A DNA stretch of 64,000 nt from CAYZQH01 sp050300015 (GCA_050300015.1 JBNKWZ010000032.1:1-64000); one strand, 5' to 3'. Shown: positions 31,095 through 40,630, numbered from the stretch's first letter. Program-made: numbers and translations. The notes: a model not told the origin generated them from the letters alone.

Positions 31095-32273
31095 ATGAGT
31101 GAGTCCTCTGGGGCAATGGTCAAGGGTGTTTCGCAAGAGCAGGTCGATGCGTCGGTACAGTTTTTTAACAGTACCGCTGGGCAGTTAGCCAATACCTATC
31201 AAGCCCTGCAAGGCAAAGTGGACCGACTGTCGCGTGAGTTAAAAGTGGCCACGGCGCAAAAAGCGCAAGAGCTGGAAAAGAAAAACCAATTGGCCAATCG
31301 CCTACAAACCCTTTTGGAGTTTCTGCCCGGCGGCGTGATTGTGTTGGATGCTAAAGGGTTTGTGACTCAGACCAACCCTGTTGCCAGAGAAATGTTAAAT
31401 CATCCCCTGGAGGGGTATTTATGGCGGGAGCTCATCACCATGTGCTTCGCGCCGCAAAGTGAAGACCGATTTGAAGTTTCCACCATCGATGGGCGCCGTA
31501 TTAATTTGGCCACGGCCTCACTTTCGGATTCCGGGCAAATCATTCTATTAACGGATCAAACAGAAACCCACCGCTTGCAGCAGCAAGTAAACCGTAATGA
31601 AAAACTCTCTGCTATGGGACGTATGGTTTCAGCCTTGGCTCACCAAATTCGCACGCCCTTGTCGGCGGCCATTCTTTATGCCAACCACTTAGTCAGTGAT
31701 GCGATTTCTCCCAAACAACGTGAGCAATTTTCCCATAAATTGTTGGGACGTTTGAACCATATGGAGCGTCAAGTCCGCGACATGTTGCTGTTTGTGCGCA
31801 ACGAGCTCCCCCTTAATGATTCTGTGTCGCTCGGCGACTTAGAAAACGGCTTACGTGCGGCGATGGAGGTTCCTCTGGCTACGGCCAAAGGTAAATGCTT
31901 ATGGCAAAACCCCAACCCGCAAGTGCGCTTGCGTTGTAATCGAGAAGCCTTAATTGGAGCAGTTTTGAATCTTGTGAACAACGCGCTACAGGCCAATCCC
32001 AAAGGCGCAAAGTTGAAAGTCAGTTTTGTGCGCACAGCACTTGGCAGTGATTCGGCCATTGCGTTAGCGGTGGCAGACAACGGCCCAGGCATGAGCCGCG
32101 AAGAAATGTCGCAAGCACAGGAAATTTTTTATACCACCAAACCGCAGGGTACGGGTTTAGGCTTGGCTGTGGTGAAATCGGTTGTACGCGCCCACGGTGG
32201 TGTGTTTCGGATTCAGTCGGTTAAAAACAAAGGCACTTGTGCCACTTTAATCATCCCTATCGAAAAAGATTAA
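31095..32273 (+). CDS. fleS: Flagellar sensor histidine kinase FleS
   Basis: A 392-residue cytoplasmic kinase with no membrane segment. An N-terminal coiled coil (TYQALQGKVDRLSRELKVATAQKAQELEKKNQ) leads to a PAS domain (FLPGGVIVLDAKGFVTQTNPVAREML). The HisKA motif is MVSALAHQIRTPLSAAILYA, and the ATPase motifs are NLVNNALQANP, VADNGPGM and GTGLGLAVVKSVVRAHGG. It phosphorylates FleR, encoded 14 bases downstream, to switch on class III flagellar genes. The open frame extends to 30990, but the ATG at 31095 follows AGGAG and lies 52 bases after a consensus sigma-54 promoter. Confidence 0.93.
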   Translation: MSESSGAMVKGVSQEQVDASVQFFNSTAGQLANTYQALQGKVDRLSRELKVATAQKAQELEKKNQLANRLQTLLEFLPGGVIVLDAKGFVTQTNPVAREMLNHPLEGYLWRELITMCFAPQSEDRFEVSTIDGRRINLATASLSDSGQIILLTDQTETHRLQQQVNRNEKLSAMGRMVSALAHQIRTPLSAAILYANHLVSDAISPKQREQFSHKLLGRLNHMERQVRDMLLFVRNELPLNDSVSLGDLENGLRAAMEVPLATAKGKCLWQNPNPQVRLRCNREALIGAVLNLVNNALQANPKGAKLKVSFVRTALGSDSAIALAVADNGPGMSREEMSQAQEIFYTTKPQGTGLGLAVVKSVVRAHGGVFRIQSVKNKGTCATLIIPIEKD

Positions 32274-32287
32274 TCGGGAGACCAATC

Positions 32288-33733
32288 ATGCAAAGTGCAG
32301 AAGTGTGGGTGGAACAAATCGAATCCAGTGTCAAATTGTTGGTTGTTGAAGACGACCCAAATTTGCGTGAAGCCTTGGTCGATACCCTACAGTTAGCCGC
32401 TTTTAACGTACTGGAAGCCGACTGCGCAGAAGATGCCTGCGACTTGCTCAAAGCCCACCCGGATTTGTCCATGGTCATTTCCGATGTGAACATGGGGGCA
32501 ATGAGTGGTCACGACTTATTGTTGTTTACCAAAACGCACTACGCTCATTTGCCGGTGCTGTTAATCACTGCGTACGCCAGTATCAGTGAGTCGGTTAAAG
32601 CGATGCGTGAAGGCGCGGTGGATTATTTGGTCAAACCCTTTGACCCCAATGTGTTGGTGGAAGCGGTGAACCGCTATGTGGGTGCCAGCGCGGGGGAGCA
32701 CTTTGATTTGGTGGCTCAATCACCCAAAAGTCAGCACCTTTTGCAACTTGCACAGCGGGTCGCACAGTCGGATTCCACTGCCTTGTTACTTGGAGAATCG
32801 GGTACCGGTAAAGAAGTGCTCGCACGCTTTATTCACAATCACTCACCGCGCGCAGACAAACCTTTTGTGGCCATCAATTGCGCCGCCATTCCAGAGAATA
32901 TGTTGGAGGCGATGCTGTTTGGTCACGAAAAGGGCGCCTACACTGGGGCATACAGTGCTGCACCCGGTAAATTTGAGCAGGCTAATGGTGGGACTTTATT
33001 GCTGGATGAAATTTCTGAAATGGATTTGGGTTTACAGGCGAAGTTACTGCGAGTGTTGCAAGAGCGTGAAGTAGAGCGCTTGGGTGGGCGTAAAAGCATT
33101 AAATTAGATGTGCGAGTGATTGCAACGTCCAACCGAGATATGCGCTTCTACGTGGAGGAAGGCAAATTTCGAGAGGACTTATACTTCCGGCTGAATGTTT
33201 TACCGCTTCAATGGCCCCCCTTGAGAGACCGAGTGGAAGATATTTTACCCTTGGCGGAAAAACTTTTAGAACGCCATGCTGCCAAACAGTACCGCGGTGA
33301 TGTACGCCTTGGGGCTGACGCCAAGGCTGCACTGCAAAATTACGCTTGGCCAGGCAATATAAGAGAGTTGGACAATGTCATGCAGCGCGCGTTGATTTTA
33401 CAGCCAGGTATGATTATTCATGCCGATGACCTTGGGCTGCATGTCTATAATACTTTCAGTGCTAAACCTTCGTTGGCGCAAATGCCGGCAAGCACGGTTG
33501 CCGTGCCTGAGGTGGTGGGGCTGGATGAGGTCAACAGTTTGTCGATGGACAGTGACTGCGATTTATTGGGTAGCGATCTTCGTCAACGTGAATATGAAAT
33601 CATCGTAGAAACGCTAAAGCAAGAGCGTGGTAGTAAGAAAAATACGGCAGAGCGCCTAGGTATTAGCCCTCGCACCCTGCGTTACAAAATGGCAAGGCTT
33701 CGGGAGGAGGGCTTTAGTTTAGAGGGCCAATAA
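32288..33733 (+). CDS. fleR: Sigma-54-dependent flagellar response regulator FleR
   Basis: A 481-residue NtrC-family activator. Domains in order: receiver (VVEDDPNLREAL, phosphoacceptor in MVISDVNMG, conserved Lys in VDYLVKPFD); AAA+ domain with Walker A GESGTGKE, the sigma-54-contacting GAYTGA loop and LLLDEISEMD; and a Fis-type helix-turn-helix (GSKKNTAERLGISPRTLRYKMARLRE). It activates RpoN promoters of the basal body and hook genes, including probably fliE downstream. The ATG at 32288 follows GGGAG; an upstream in-frame start overlaps fleS and is unlikely. Confidence 0.95.
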   Translation: MQSAEVWVEQIESSVKLLVVEDDPNLREALVDTLQLAAFNVLEADCAEDACDLLKAHPDLSMVISDVNMGAMSGHDLLLFTKTHYAHLPVLLITAYASISESVKAMREGAVDYLVKPFDPNVLVEAVNRYVGASAGEHFDLVAQSPKSQHLLQLAQRVAQSDSTALLLGESGTGKEVLARFIHNHSPRADKPFVAINCAAIPENMLEAMLFGHEKGAYTGAYSAAPGKFEQANGGTLLLDEISEMDLGLQAKLLRVLQEREVERLGGRKSIKLDVRVIATSNRDMRFYVEEGKFREDLYFRLNVLPLQWPPLRDRVEDILPLAEKLLERHAAKQYRGDVRLGADAKAALQNYAWPGNIRELDNVMQRALILQPGMIIHADDLGLHVYNTFSAKPSLAQMPASTVAVPEVVGLDEVNSLSMDSDCDLLGSDLRQREYEIIVETLKQERGSKKNTAERLGISPRTLRYKMARLREEGFSLEGQ

Positions 33734-34197
33734 AGGCAGCAAGCAGCCTTCGTTCAACTTGTTCATAGCACAGTGAGGCAGGAGAGAAGTATACAATGGG
33801 TATGTGTAGCGCCCCATCAAACGGCTTTTACAAGTGGGTTAAATTCCTTTGAGTTCAAAGCATTCGGTCTGCAAACTATCGGGACATGATCAGAGGTTCC
33901 CTAGGCTTTAGGGATGCATCTCTCCTGGTTTGAGGGCGTCAAGTACCGCCAATTTTCCATCGCTGCTCAGGCAATATAATTGGCGCCTAAGTTTCCCTCC
34001 ATTTAAATAAATAAGAATTCTTAAAAAAGTGAAAATTGTGAGACAAAACGTCTTGTATTTTCTTGTCTCGGAGTCATACTTTCGAAATATTAGCCCGACA
34101 AACTGATGCTCGGGTTAATGGGATGTGCTGGACCACCAGTACATGGGTTTTGGAACCGTTGACTGAGTATGTCTTACCGCTAATTAGGAGTTCAGAT
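33734..34197. other. Gap between fleR and the PA3496-like gene
   Basis: About 460 bases. It contains a possible 18-codon frame with a good AGGAGAG site (33796-33852), a 19-base IS-end-like repeat at 33882-33900 (inverted match to 13588-13606), a CCCTA/TAGGG hairpin immediately after it, and a GAGACAA/TTGTCTC inverted repeat at about 34040-34070. No established gene. Confidence 0.4.
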
Positions 34198-34377
34198 ATG
34201 GGCGTAGGGGTTCTTGATTCAACTTTAGACAATACCGAAATCTCGATAGACGATATTTTTGATGTTGAAAATACATCGACCGCAGATACCAATATGGATG
34301 CCAGGCGTCGCCTGGAAGATCGTATTGAGGAGCTGCGTTTGCAGCGCGAGTTACGCGATTTCGATTACGACATCTAA
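34198..34377 (+). CDS. PA3496-family small protein
   Basis: A 59-residue acidic protein (MGVGVLDSTLDNTEIS at the start). The C-terminal part, MDARRRLEDRIEELRLQRELRDFDYDI, is the conserved charged helix of the small family typified by Pseudomonas PA3496, annotated as putative envelope-integrity proteins. A TAGGAG site lies 8 bases before the ATG at 34198. The open frame continues upstream to 34063, but that part has no family match. A GC-rich hairpin follows its stop. It separates fleR from fliE, and no role in flagella is established. Confidence 0.75.
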   Translation: MGVGVLDSTLDNTEISIDDIFDVENTSTADTNMDARRRLEDRIEELRLQRELRDFDYDI

Positions 34378-34419
34378 ATTTTACTGAGCAGTGCTGGTCG
34401 CTGCTTGATGCTTCCTCTC

Positions 34420-34440
34420 TGGCGGGCTGTGCCCGCCGTT
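34420..34440 (+). terminator. GC-rich hairpin after the PA3496-like gene
   Basis: GGCGGGC-TGT-GCCCGCC is a perfect 7-bp stem with a 3-base loop, 44 bases past the stop codon. The T run is delayed and interrupted, so terminator function is probable rather than certain. Confidence 0.45.
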
Positions 34441-34476
34441 GGCTATTTATAGCCTCCTTTTCTACATAAGCTATTT

Positions 34477-34492
34477 TGGCCCGTTTTGTGCT
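34477..34492 (+). promoter_or_regulatory. Candidate sigma-54 promoter of fliE
   Basis: TGGCCCG, 4 bases, GTGCT resembles the -24/-12 consensus TGGCACG-N4-TTGCT with two mismatches, 125 bases upstream of fliE. FleR-dependent RpoN promoters are known before fliE in Pseudomonas. Confidence 0.45.
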
Positions 34493-34617
34493 CTCTCCTC
34501 TATAGCTAGGTGATTGTGACCGTAAATAGCCAAATTCTTGTCACGACACCTGCGCCACTTGAACCGACATAAGCAGCCTGCGCCAAAAGTTAGGCGCGCA
34601 AGCAAGAGGGGTGGAGG

Positions 34618-34974
34618 ATGACTGACCGCGTTGATATCAACCGACTGTTAACTGACATGAATTCGCTCAAGGCGAAAACGCAGGCCTTTGGCAGCTTAAA
34701 AGGGCTGGACCAAAAAGAGGGGCTCAACCCCGCCATTCAAAGGCCCAACGGGCCGCAATTTGGTGATGTGTTTTCACAGGCTATTAACAAGGTTAATTCT
34801 GTTCAACAAACCTCTTCGCAAATGGCTAATGCTTATATTCGAGGCGATGCCAATGTGGACGTTACCGATGTGATGATAGCGTCACAAAAATCCTCTGTTG
34901 CGTTTCAAGCCCTTTCCCAGGTAAGGAACAAAATGGTGGAGGCTTACAAAGATATTATGAACATGCCCATTTAA
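34618..34974 (+). CDS. fliE: Flagellar hook-basal body protein FliE
   Basis: A 118-residue protein forming the junction between MS ring and rod in the basal body. The C-terminal part, FGDVFSQAINKVNSVQQTSSQMANAYIRGDANVDVTDVMIASQKSSVAFQALSQVRNKMVEAYKDIMNMPI, is the complete FliE domain and ends with the family-typical MPI. An AGAGGGGTGGAGG site precedes the ATG. It is the first gene of fliEFGHIJ, which is probably transcribed from the RpoN-type promoter at 34477. Confidence 0.96.
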   Translation: MTDRVDINRLLTDMNSLKAKTQAFGSLKGLDQKEGLNPAIQRPNGPQFGDVFSQAINKVNSVQQTSSQMANAYIRGDANVDVTDVMIASQKSSVAFQALSQVRNKMVEAYKDIMNMPI

Positions 34975-35029
34975 TGTTGGCGCTTAAACCGAAAACCCAT
35001 AACTACGATTGCAAATAAAGGCCGATGTC

Positions 35030-36718
35030 ATGGCAATGAGTGATATGTCGATGGACCTAGATGGGTCAAAATCTTCTCCCACTTCGGATTTGATCGAGGG
35101 GTTTAATAATCTCAATATCTTGCGTCAAGCGGGGTTGATGATTGGTCTTGCCGCGAGTGTCGCCATTGGTTTTTGGGTCGTGCTATGGACACAGGGGGAA
35201 GATTATCGTCCCCTGTACGGCAGTTTGGATCGCTTAGATGCCGTGGAAGTGGGCAAGATACTGGACTTCAACGAAGTTACCTACAAAATTGATGACAATA
35301 CTGGCGCCTTGTTGGTGGCCTCCGATGATATTCATAAAGCGCGGATCAAACTCGCCGAGGCGGGTGTTCCCAATCATGGTTCGTCAGGGTTTGAATTGCT
35401 TGATAAAGAGCAGCCTCTTGGGACCAGTCAGTTTATGGAAACGGCGCGCTTTCGTCGCAGTTTAGAGGGTGAGCTTGCCAGAACCATTTCGAGTGTGCAT
35501 GCCGTGCGTGCCGCGCGCGTGCATTTAGCGATTCCCAAGGCATCGGTGTTTATTCGCGATGGACGCGAACCCAGCGCTTCTGTTTTTTTAGAGTTGTTTC
35601 CTGGGCGAGACCTAGAGCCGCACCAAATTCGAGGCATTACCAACTTGGTGGCCTCTAGTATTCCAGAGATGAAAGCTGAACACGTAACATTGGTGGACCA
35701 AAAAGGCGCGTTAATTTCACTCGGAGCCGAGGACGAAAAGCTAATTGTTGCCGCCCAACATTTAGATTACACCCGCAAAATCGAAAGCGATGTTGTTATG
35801 CGCATTCGCCGGTTGTTGAGTCCCATCGTTGGCGAAGAAAATTTTAAAACGGAAGTGTCTGCCGACTTAGACTTTACCGAAATAGAAGAGGCTGAAGAGA
35901 GCTTTAACCCCGATTTACCGGCCTTGCGCAGCGAGTCCACCATTGAGGAGCAACAGGTGGGCATGGCAGCGCAAGGGGGCGTGCCAGGTGCACTCACCAA
36001 CCAACCGCCGGCATCGGGTGCCGCGCCGGAGGTGGCGACACCACAAGGGGAAAATGGCGAGACTGGCGCGCCCTCCAATACGCGAACCCAGGCCACGCGA
36101 AATTTTGAGCTTGACCGCACCATCAGTGTGATCAAACATCAAAAAGGTCGTTTAAGCCGTCTGTCCGTGGCGGTGGTGGTTAATGATAAGGAAAGTGTCG
36201 GCGAAGACGGCGCCAAGGTACGAACACCCTGGACCGATGTGGAGTTGGAACGCTTAACTATACTGGTAAGAGACGCAGTGGGGTTTAACGCCGCGCGAGG
36301 CGATAGCGTCAACATTTTGAATGAACCGTTTCGCGAAATTGCACCCATGGAAGTGGTCGAAGCCAAGTGGTGGGAAAACGACATTTACAAATTTTATGCG
36401 AAGCAGGGCGTCGGTTTATTGATTATTGCGATTCTATTAGTGGGTTTGTTGCGCCCAGTACTGAAGAGCTTGGCCGTTGCAGGGTTTAAAACCCGAGCAG
36501 AAGACGAAGCCCGTGAACTCGCTGCATTGCAGGCAGCGGGCGTGGACAGCTTTGATTCGCTGTCTGATGAGACTGTAACCTTGACTGGTAGCGACGCCCT
36601 GGCTTTACCAAGCCCAGAGGAAAGTTACGAGCAACAACTCAATGCCGTTAAAGGCTTGGTGGCGGAAGATGCTGGGCGCGTTGCCCAAGTGATTAAACGT
36701 TGGATTAACGAAGAATGA
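35030..36718 (+). CDS. fliF: Flagellar MS-ring protein FliF
   Basis: A 562-residue inner-membrane protein with two membrane segments (about residues 35-57 and 445-465) flanking the large periplasmic ring-building region (YscJ/FliF domain with ALLVASDDIHKARIKLAEAGVP and VRAARVHLAIPKASVFIRDGREPSASVFLEL). The C-terminal cytoplasmic tail, ending VAQVIKRWINEE, binds FliG. A flexible Gly/Ala/Pro-rich linker lies at about 305-360. The ATG at 35030 is chosen; a TTG at 35009 is in frame. The stop overlaps the fliG start. Confidence 0.96.
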   Translation: MAMSDMSMDLDGSKSSPTSDLIEGFNNLNILRQAGLMIGLAASVAIGFWVVLWTQGEDYRPLYGSLDRLDAVEVGKILDFNEVTYKIDDNTGALLVASDDIHKARIKLAEAGVPNHGSSGFELLDKEQPLGTSQFMETARFRRSLEGELARTISSVHAVRAARVHLAIPKASVFIRDGREPSASVFLELFPGRDLEPHQIRGITNLVASSIPEMKAEHVTLVDQKGALISLGAEDEKLIVAAQHLDYTRKIESDVVMRIRRLLSPIVGEENFKTEVSADLDFTEIEEAEESFNPDLPALRSESTIEEQQVGMAAQGGVPGALTNQPPASGAAPEVATPQGENGETGAPSNTRTQATRNFELDRTISVIKHQKGRLSRLSVAVVVNDKESVGEDGAKVRTPWTDVELERLTILVRDAVGFNAARGDSVNILNEPFREIAPMEVVEAKWWENDIYKFYAKQGVGLLIIAILLVGLLRPVLKSLAVAGFKTRAEDEARELAALQAAGVDSFDSLSDETVTLTGSDALALPSPEESYEQQLNAVKGLVAEDAGRVAQVIKRWINEE

Positions 36719-37758
36719 GCAAGCCTATCGCTAAAAGTGCCAATGGTAGCAATGAAAAACCTACCGTCAATTTGTCGCGCATAGACCAGGCTGCGATTTT
36801 GTTGATGAGCTTAGGGGAATCTTCTGCGGCGGAAGTACTGAAGCACATGGGCCCCAAAGAAGTTCAGCGTTTGGGCTCTGCCATGGCAAGCCTTAAAAAT
36901 GTTCAGCAGTACGAAGTGGAAGTGGTGTTGTCGAGCTTTTTGGATGAAGTCCGTACACAAACCGGTCTGGGGATGGGCGCGGATGCGTACATTCGCAATA
37001 TGCTGGTGTCGGCATTGGGTGAAGACAAAGCCCATGGTTTAATGGACCGCATTTTAATGGGGGGGAATACCTCTGGTCTCGATACTTTAAAGTGGATGGA
37101 TGCAAGGTCTGTAGCCGATATTATTCGCAACGAGCATCCACAAATTCAAGCCATTGTTCTGGCGTATCTCGATTCTGATCAATCCGCAGAGGTGATGTCG
37201 TATTTTCCCGAGAAAGTACGGCTGGATGTGATCATGCGTGTGGCCTCTCTTGATACGGTGCAACCCAGTGCCTTGCAAGAGTTAAACGATATTCTTGAAA
37301 AACAATTCTCAGGCAGTGCAGGCTCACAAACCAAGCAAATGGGTGGCTTTAAAACGGCAGCTGAGATCATGAACAACCTCGACAGTACCGCAGAAAGTGA
37401 GTTGATGGAGGCCATTAAAGAGCTGGATGAAGATATGGGTGTGCAAATTTCTGACCTCATGTTTGTATTCGATAATTTAAAAGATGTGGACGACCGTGGC
37501 ATTCAGGTGCTGTTGCGCGAAGTCTCTTCAGAAGTGCTGATTTTGGCGCTAAAAGGTGCAGAAGACGATCTTCAAGAAAAAATATTTGCCAACATGTCCA
37601 AACGCGCCGCCGAGCTGTTGCGTGATGACCTGGAAGCCAAGGGACCTGTACGAGTCTCCGAAGTGGAAGGCGCACAAAAAGAAATTCTCACCATTGCGCG
37701 GCGTTTGGCCGACGCTGGAGAAATCGCCCTTGGTGGCGGTGGCGAAGAGATGCTGTAA
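36715..37758 (+). CDS. fliG: Flagellar motor switch protein FliG
   Basis: A 347-residue rotor protein that couples the MS ring to the C ring and contacts the stator. The N-terminal domain contains ILLMSLGESSAAEVLKHMGPKEVQRLGSAMA, the middle domain the EHPQ motif in IIRNEHPQIQAIVLAYL, and the C-terminal domain VLLREVSSEVLILALKGAEDDLQEKIFANMSKRAAELLRDDLEAKGPVRVSEVE with the charged torque helix. Full length. The ATGA overlap with fliF implies coupled translation, which fits the tight FliF-FliG complex. Confidence 0.97.
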   Translation: MSKPIAKSANGSNEKPTVNLSRIDQAAILLMSLGESSAAEVLKHMGPKEVQRLGSAMASLKNVQQYEVEVVLSSFLDEVRTQTGLGMGADAYIRNMLVSALGEDKAHGLMDRILMGGNTSGLDTLKWMDARSVADIIRNEHPQIQAIVLAYLDSDQSAEVMSYFPEKVRLDVIMRVASLDTVQPSALQELNDILEKQFSGSAGSQTKQMGGFKTAAEIMNNLDSTAESELMEAIKELDEDMGVQISDLMFVFDNLKDVDDRGIQVLLREVSSEVLILALKGAEDDLQEKIFANMSKRAAELLRDDLEAKGPVRVSEVEGAQKEILTIARRLADAGEIALGGGGEEML

Positions 37759-37764
37759 CGCATT

Positions 37765-38799
37765 ATGTCAACTGATAAAACACTACCCAGCCGTATCCCC
37801 TTCGAAGACATACAGAGTGTCAGTGCTTGGCAGCTGCCGAACCTTGGAGGTCGAGGCAAGGTGGTACCTTCGGTCAAACGAGATGACAAAAAGAAGGCAT
37901 CTGATCGGCAGCGTAACGAATTCATTGAGGATTTGCCCGACGCTCATGTTGGCCCGATGACTGCAGACCAGCTTAAGACGCTCACTGAATCCGCAGAAAA
38001 GGAAGCGCGCGAGGCGGGTTATAAGCAGGGGTACGAAAAGGGCATGAAGCAGGGAGAGAAAAAAGGCTGTGAGCTGGGTGAGCAAAAAGCTTACCGTGAA
38101 ACCGGACAAAAACTCAAAGACCAACTAAAAACCTTTGAGGGCTTGGCCGACGCGTTATTTGAACCTGCCACCGACCATCAGGCCAGTTTAGAAAATACCG
38201 TGCTAAGCATGGCGGTAGAGCTGGCAAAACATTTTATTCACTCGGAGTTGTCCTTAAACCCCTCGTTGATGTTTCCCAGTGTGGAACAAGCCGTGGCAAG
38301 TTTACCGGCAGGCGCAAAACACATTCGTATTAACGTCAACCCAGAAGATCTGGCTCACATTGAAGAGACCTTCAGTGCGAAAAGAGGTCTCTGGCAGTTT
38401 GTGGCCGACCCCAGGCTGACCCGCGGTGGGTGTGAGGTGAGTTCTGACGTGAGCCGTGTGGATTTTAGCTTCGAAAAGCGAATAGACGAATGGCAGCGAG
38501 CCATTCAAACCTCGGGTGAGCCAGATGCACCCATTCCAGAGGTGATCGATTATCGGCCGAAGTCAGAATCCATCGTCGAGGATCAAGCCGAGCCCGAGAT
38601 ACCTTCAATCTCGCAAGCCGGTGCCGAAGGCCAACGGCTCGACTCTGGACCTTACGAAGGCGGTACGCAGGTTGAGGATGAGCAGCGCTTCAGCCAAAGC
38701 GATACGGACTCAATACCCAACTCCGATGACCAAACTGCAAATCCCACCGAGGATGATGCCCCCCCTTTAGCGGATGAACCAAAGCCCCATGAGCCTTGA
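37765..38799 (+). CDS. fliH: Flagellar export apparatus regulator FliH
   Basis: A 344-residue protein, longer than the typical 230-280, because of an acidic, Pro-rich C-terminal extension of about 90 residues (from about 255 to PPLADEPKPHEP). The core is typical: Gly-containing helical repeats (EAGYKQGYEKGMKQGEKKGCELGEQKAY) and the C-terminal domain that binds FliI (LENTVLSMAVELAKHFIHSELSLNPSLM). FliH holds the ATPase FliI inactive and delivers it to the export gate. The tail is low-complexity and probably disordered. The gene overlaps fliI by 26 bases. Confidence 0.93.
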   Translation: MSTDKTLPSRIPFEDIQSVSAWQLPNLGGRGKVVPSVKRDDKKKASDRQRNEFIEDLPDAHVGPMTADQLKTLTESAEKEAREAGYKQGYEKGMKQGEKKGCELGEQKAYRETGQKLKDQLKTFEGLADALFEPATDHQASLENTVLSMAVELAKHFIHSELSLNPSLMFPSVEQAVASLPAGAKHIRINVNPEDLAHIEETFSAKRGLWQFVADPRLTRGGCEVSSDVSRVDFSFEKRIDEWQRAIQTSGEPDAPIPEVIDYRPKSESIVEDQAEPEIPSISQAGAEGQRLDSGPYEGGTQVEDEQRFSQSDTDSIPNSDDQTANPTEDDAPPLADEPKPHEP

Positions 38800-40156
38800 T
38801 GCCAGTACCTTACAAACCCGATTGAACCGATACCGCCAATACGGCGCCCTGACCGCATCACCTATCTGTTCTGGGCGGTTAACGCGCATGGTGGGTTTGA
38901 CGTTAGAGGCGGTGGGTTTGAATGTTTCCGTGGGCAATCAGTGTCGCGTGATACTGCCCAATGGCAAAACCGTCGAGACCGAAGTGGTGGGGTTCTCTGA
39001 GGATAAAACCTTCTTAATGCCCGTGCAAAAAATGGAGGGCCTGCAACCGGGTGCCATGGTGGTGCCCGTGGAGACCGGCGGCGGCTTTGCCATTGGCATG
39101 GGCGCGCTTGGGCGCGTGGTCAATGGCTTGGGCGTACCGCTGGATGGTAAAGGCCCCATTGCCGCCGACGAGATTATTAGCTTGACACCATCGACCATCA
39201 ACCCCCTGCATCGACACCCCATTGACGCACCGCTGGACGTGGGCATTCGAGCCATTAATGGCCTACTCACCGTGGGCAAAGGCCAGCGTATTGGGCTATT
39301 TGCGGGCTCTGGCGTTGGTAAAAGCGTGCTTATGGGCATGATGACCAAATACACCGTGGCCGACGTGGTGGTGGTAGGGTTGATCGGAGAGCGTGGCCGT
39401 GAAGTTAAGGAGTTTATCGATCACATCCTTGGGCCAGAGGGGCTGGCGCGAGCCGTGGTGGTGGCAAGCCCCGCAGATGATGCGCCATTAATGCGCTTGC
39501 GGGCCGCCCAATTGTCCACACGCTTTGCAGAGTACTTTCGGGACCAGGGCAAGAATGTGCTATTGCTAATGGACTCCCTCACCCGATACGGCCAGGCGCA
39601 GCGGGAAATTTCGTTGGCCATTGGTGAGCCCCCAGCCACGAAGGGCTACCCGCCGTCCGTGTTTGCTCGCATCCCAGAACTTGTGGAGCGGGCCGGAAAT
39701 GCCGATAAAGGTGGCGGCTCCATCACGGCCTTCTATACTGTATTGACAGAGGGTGATGATTTACAAGACCCCATTGCCGATTCTGCGCGTGCCATATTGG
39801 ATGGTCACGTGGTGTTATCGCGGCGCCTGGCCGAGGAAGGGATATACCCTGCCATCGATGTAGAGGCTTCCATAAGCCGGGTAATGCCCAATATTGTTGA
39901 GGCTCCGCACCAGAAGTCGGCGATGGAATTTAAAAAGCTGCTGGCCTTGTACCGGCAGAATAAAGATCTCATCACCATTGGTGCTTACACCGCAGGAACA
40001 GATCCACAAGTGGATCGCGCCATCGAACGCTACCCCCATTTGGTGGAATTCGTGAGTCAAGGGATCAACCAGAATGCGCCCTTTGCTCAAAGCTTAAATA
40101 ACTTGACCACCGTGTTGGCGCCGCCAAAGCTGAACGACACACAAACTGTACGCTAG
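38774..40156 (+). CDS. fliI: Flagellum-specific ATPase FliI
   Basis: A 460-residue hexameric ATPase that drives export of flagellar proteins. It resembles F1-ATPase beta: Walker A GLFAGSGVGKSVLMG, GLIGERGREVKEF, and Walker B region NVLLLMDSLTRYGQAQREISLAIGEPPATKGYPPSVFARIPELVERAG, the last a signature of the FliI/YscN group. Full length. Its start lies inside the end of fliH, so the two partners are translated together. fliJ follows 9 bases downstream. Confidence 0.97.
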   Translation: MNQSPMSLDASTLQTRLNRYRQYGALTASPICSGRLTRMVGLTLEAVGLNVSVGNQCRVILPNGKTVETEVVGFSEDKTFLMPVQKMEGLQPGAMVVPVETGGGFAIGMGALGRVVNGLGVPLDGKGPIAADEIISLTPSTINPLHRHPIDAPLDVGIRAINGLLTVGKGQRIGLFAGSGVGKSVLMGMMTKYTVADVVVVGLIGERGREVKEFIDHILGPEGLARAVVVASPADDAPLMRLRAAQLSTRFAEYFRDQGKNVLLLMDSLTRYGQAQREISLAIGEPPATKGYPPSVFARIPELVERAGNADKGGGSITAFYTVLTEGDDLQDPIADSARAILDGHVVLSRRLAEEGIYPAIDVEASISRVMPNIVEAPHQKSAMEFKKLLALYRQNKDLITIGAYTAGTDPQVDRAIERYPHLVEFVSQGINQNAPFAQSLNNLTTVLAPPKLNDTQTVR

Positions 40157-40165
40157 AGGTGAACC

Positions 40166-40630
40166 ATGGCCAGTAGAGCCGATCGACTGCAAGTAGTATT
40201 AGAGCTTGCCGAAGGCGCCATGAACGAAGCTGCAGAGCATTTCGCCAAAGCGCGCGAACAACTTGAAGGCGAAAAAAAACAGCTCGAAGATCTAACCCTT
40301 TATTGTGAGGATTACCAAAACCAACTGGCCGCCGCCAGCGGTCAACACAGTGTGGATGCGCTCGTGCGTTCACGTGGTTTTTTAGGTCAGTTACTGCAAG
40401 CAAAACGTCAGCAGGCTCAAATGACCGAACACACTCAAAAAATCGTAAACCAAAAACAAACCCTTTGGCACAAGGCCCATCAAAAACACCGCGCCATGAA
40501 AGAGCTTATCGACCGCTTGCAAGCGGATGAATTACTCGCATTGTCGCGCAAGGAAGAAAAAATGCTAGACGAGTGGGTGACGATCGATTTTTCACGCAAG
40601 GCCCAAAGTGGCGTGCAGCAGTTTTCTTAA
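40166..40630 (+). CDS. fliJ: Flagellar export chaperone FliJ
   Basis: A 154-residue, almost entirely alpha-helical coiled-coil protein (for example AKAREQLEGEKKQLEDLTLYCEDYQNQL), as expected for the FliJ stalk that sits in the FliI hexamer. Sequence conservation is low in this family; length, helicity and position directly after fliI support the call. It ends the flagellar block: fliK, which often follows in Pseudomonas-like genomes, is not here, and an 890-base gene-poor gap begins. Confidence 0.9.
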   Translation: MASRADRLQVVLELAEGAMNEAAEHFAKAREQLEGEKKQLEDLTLYCEDYQNQLAAASGQHSVDALVRSRGFLGQLLQAKRQQAQMTEHTQKIVNQKQTLWHKAHQKHRAMKELIDRLQADELLALSRKEEKMLDEWVTIDFSRKAQSGVQQFS

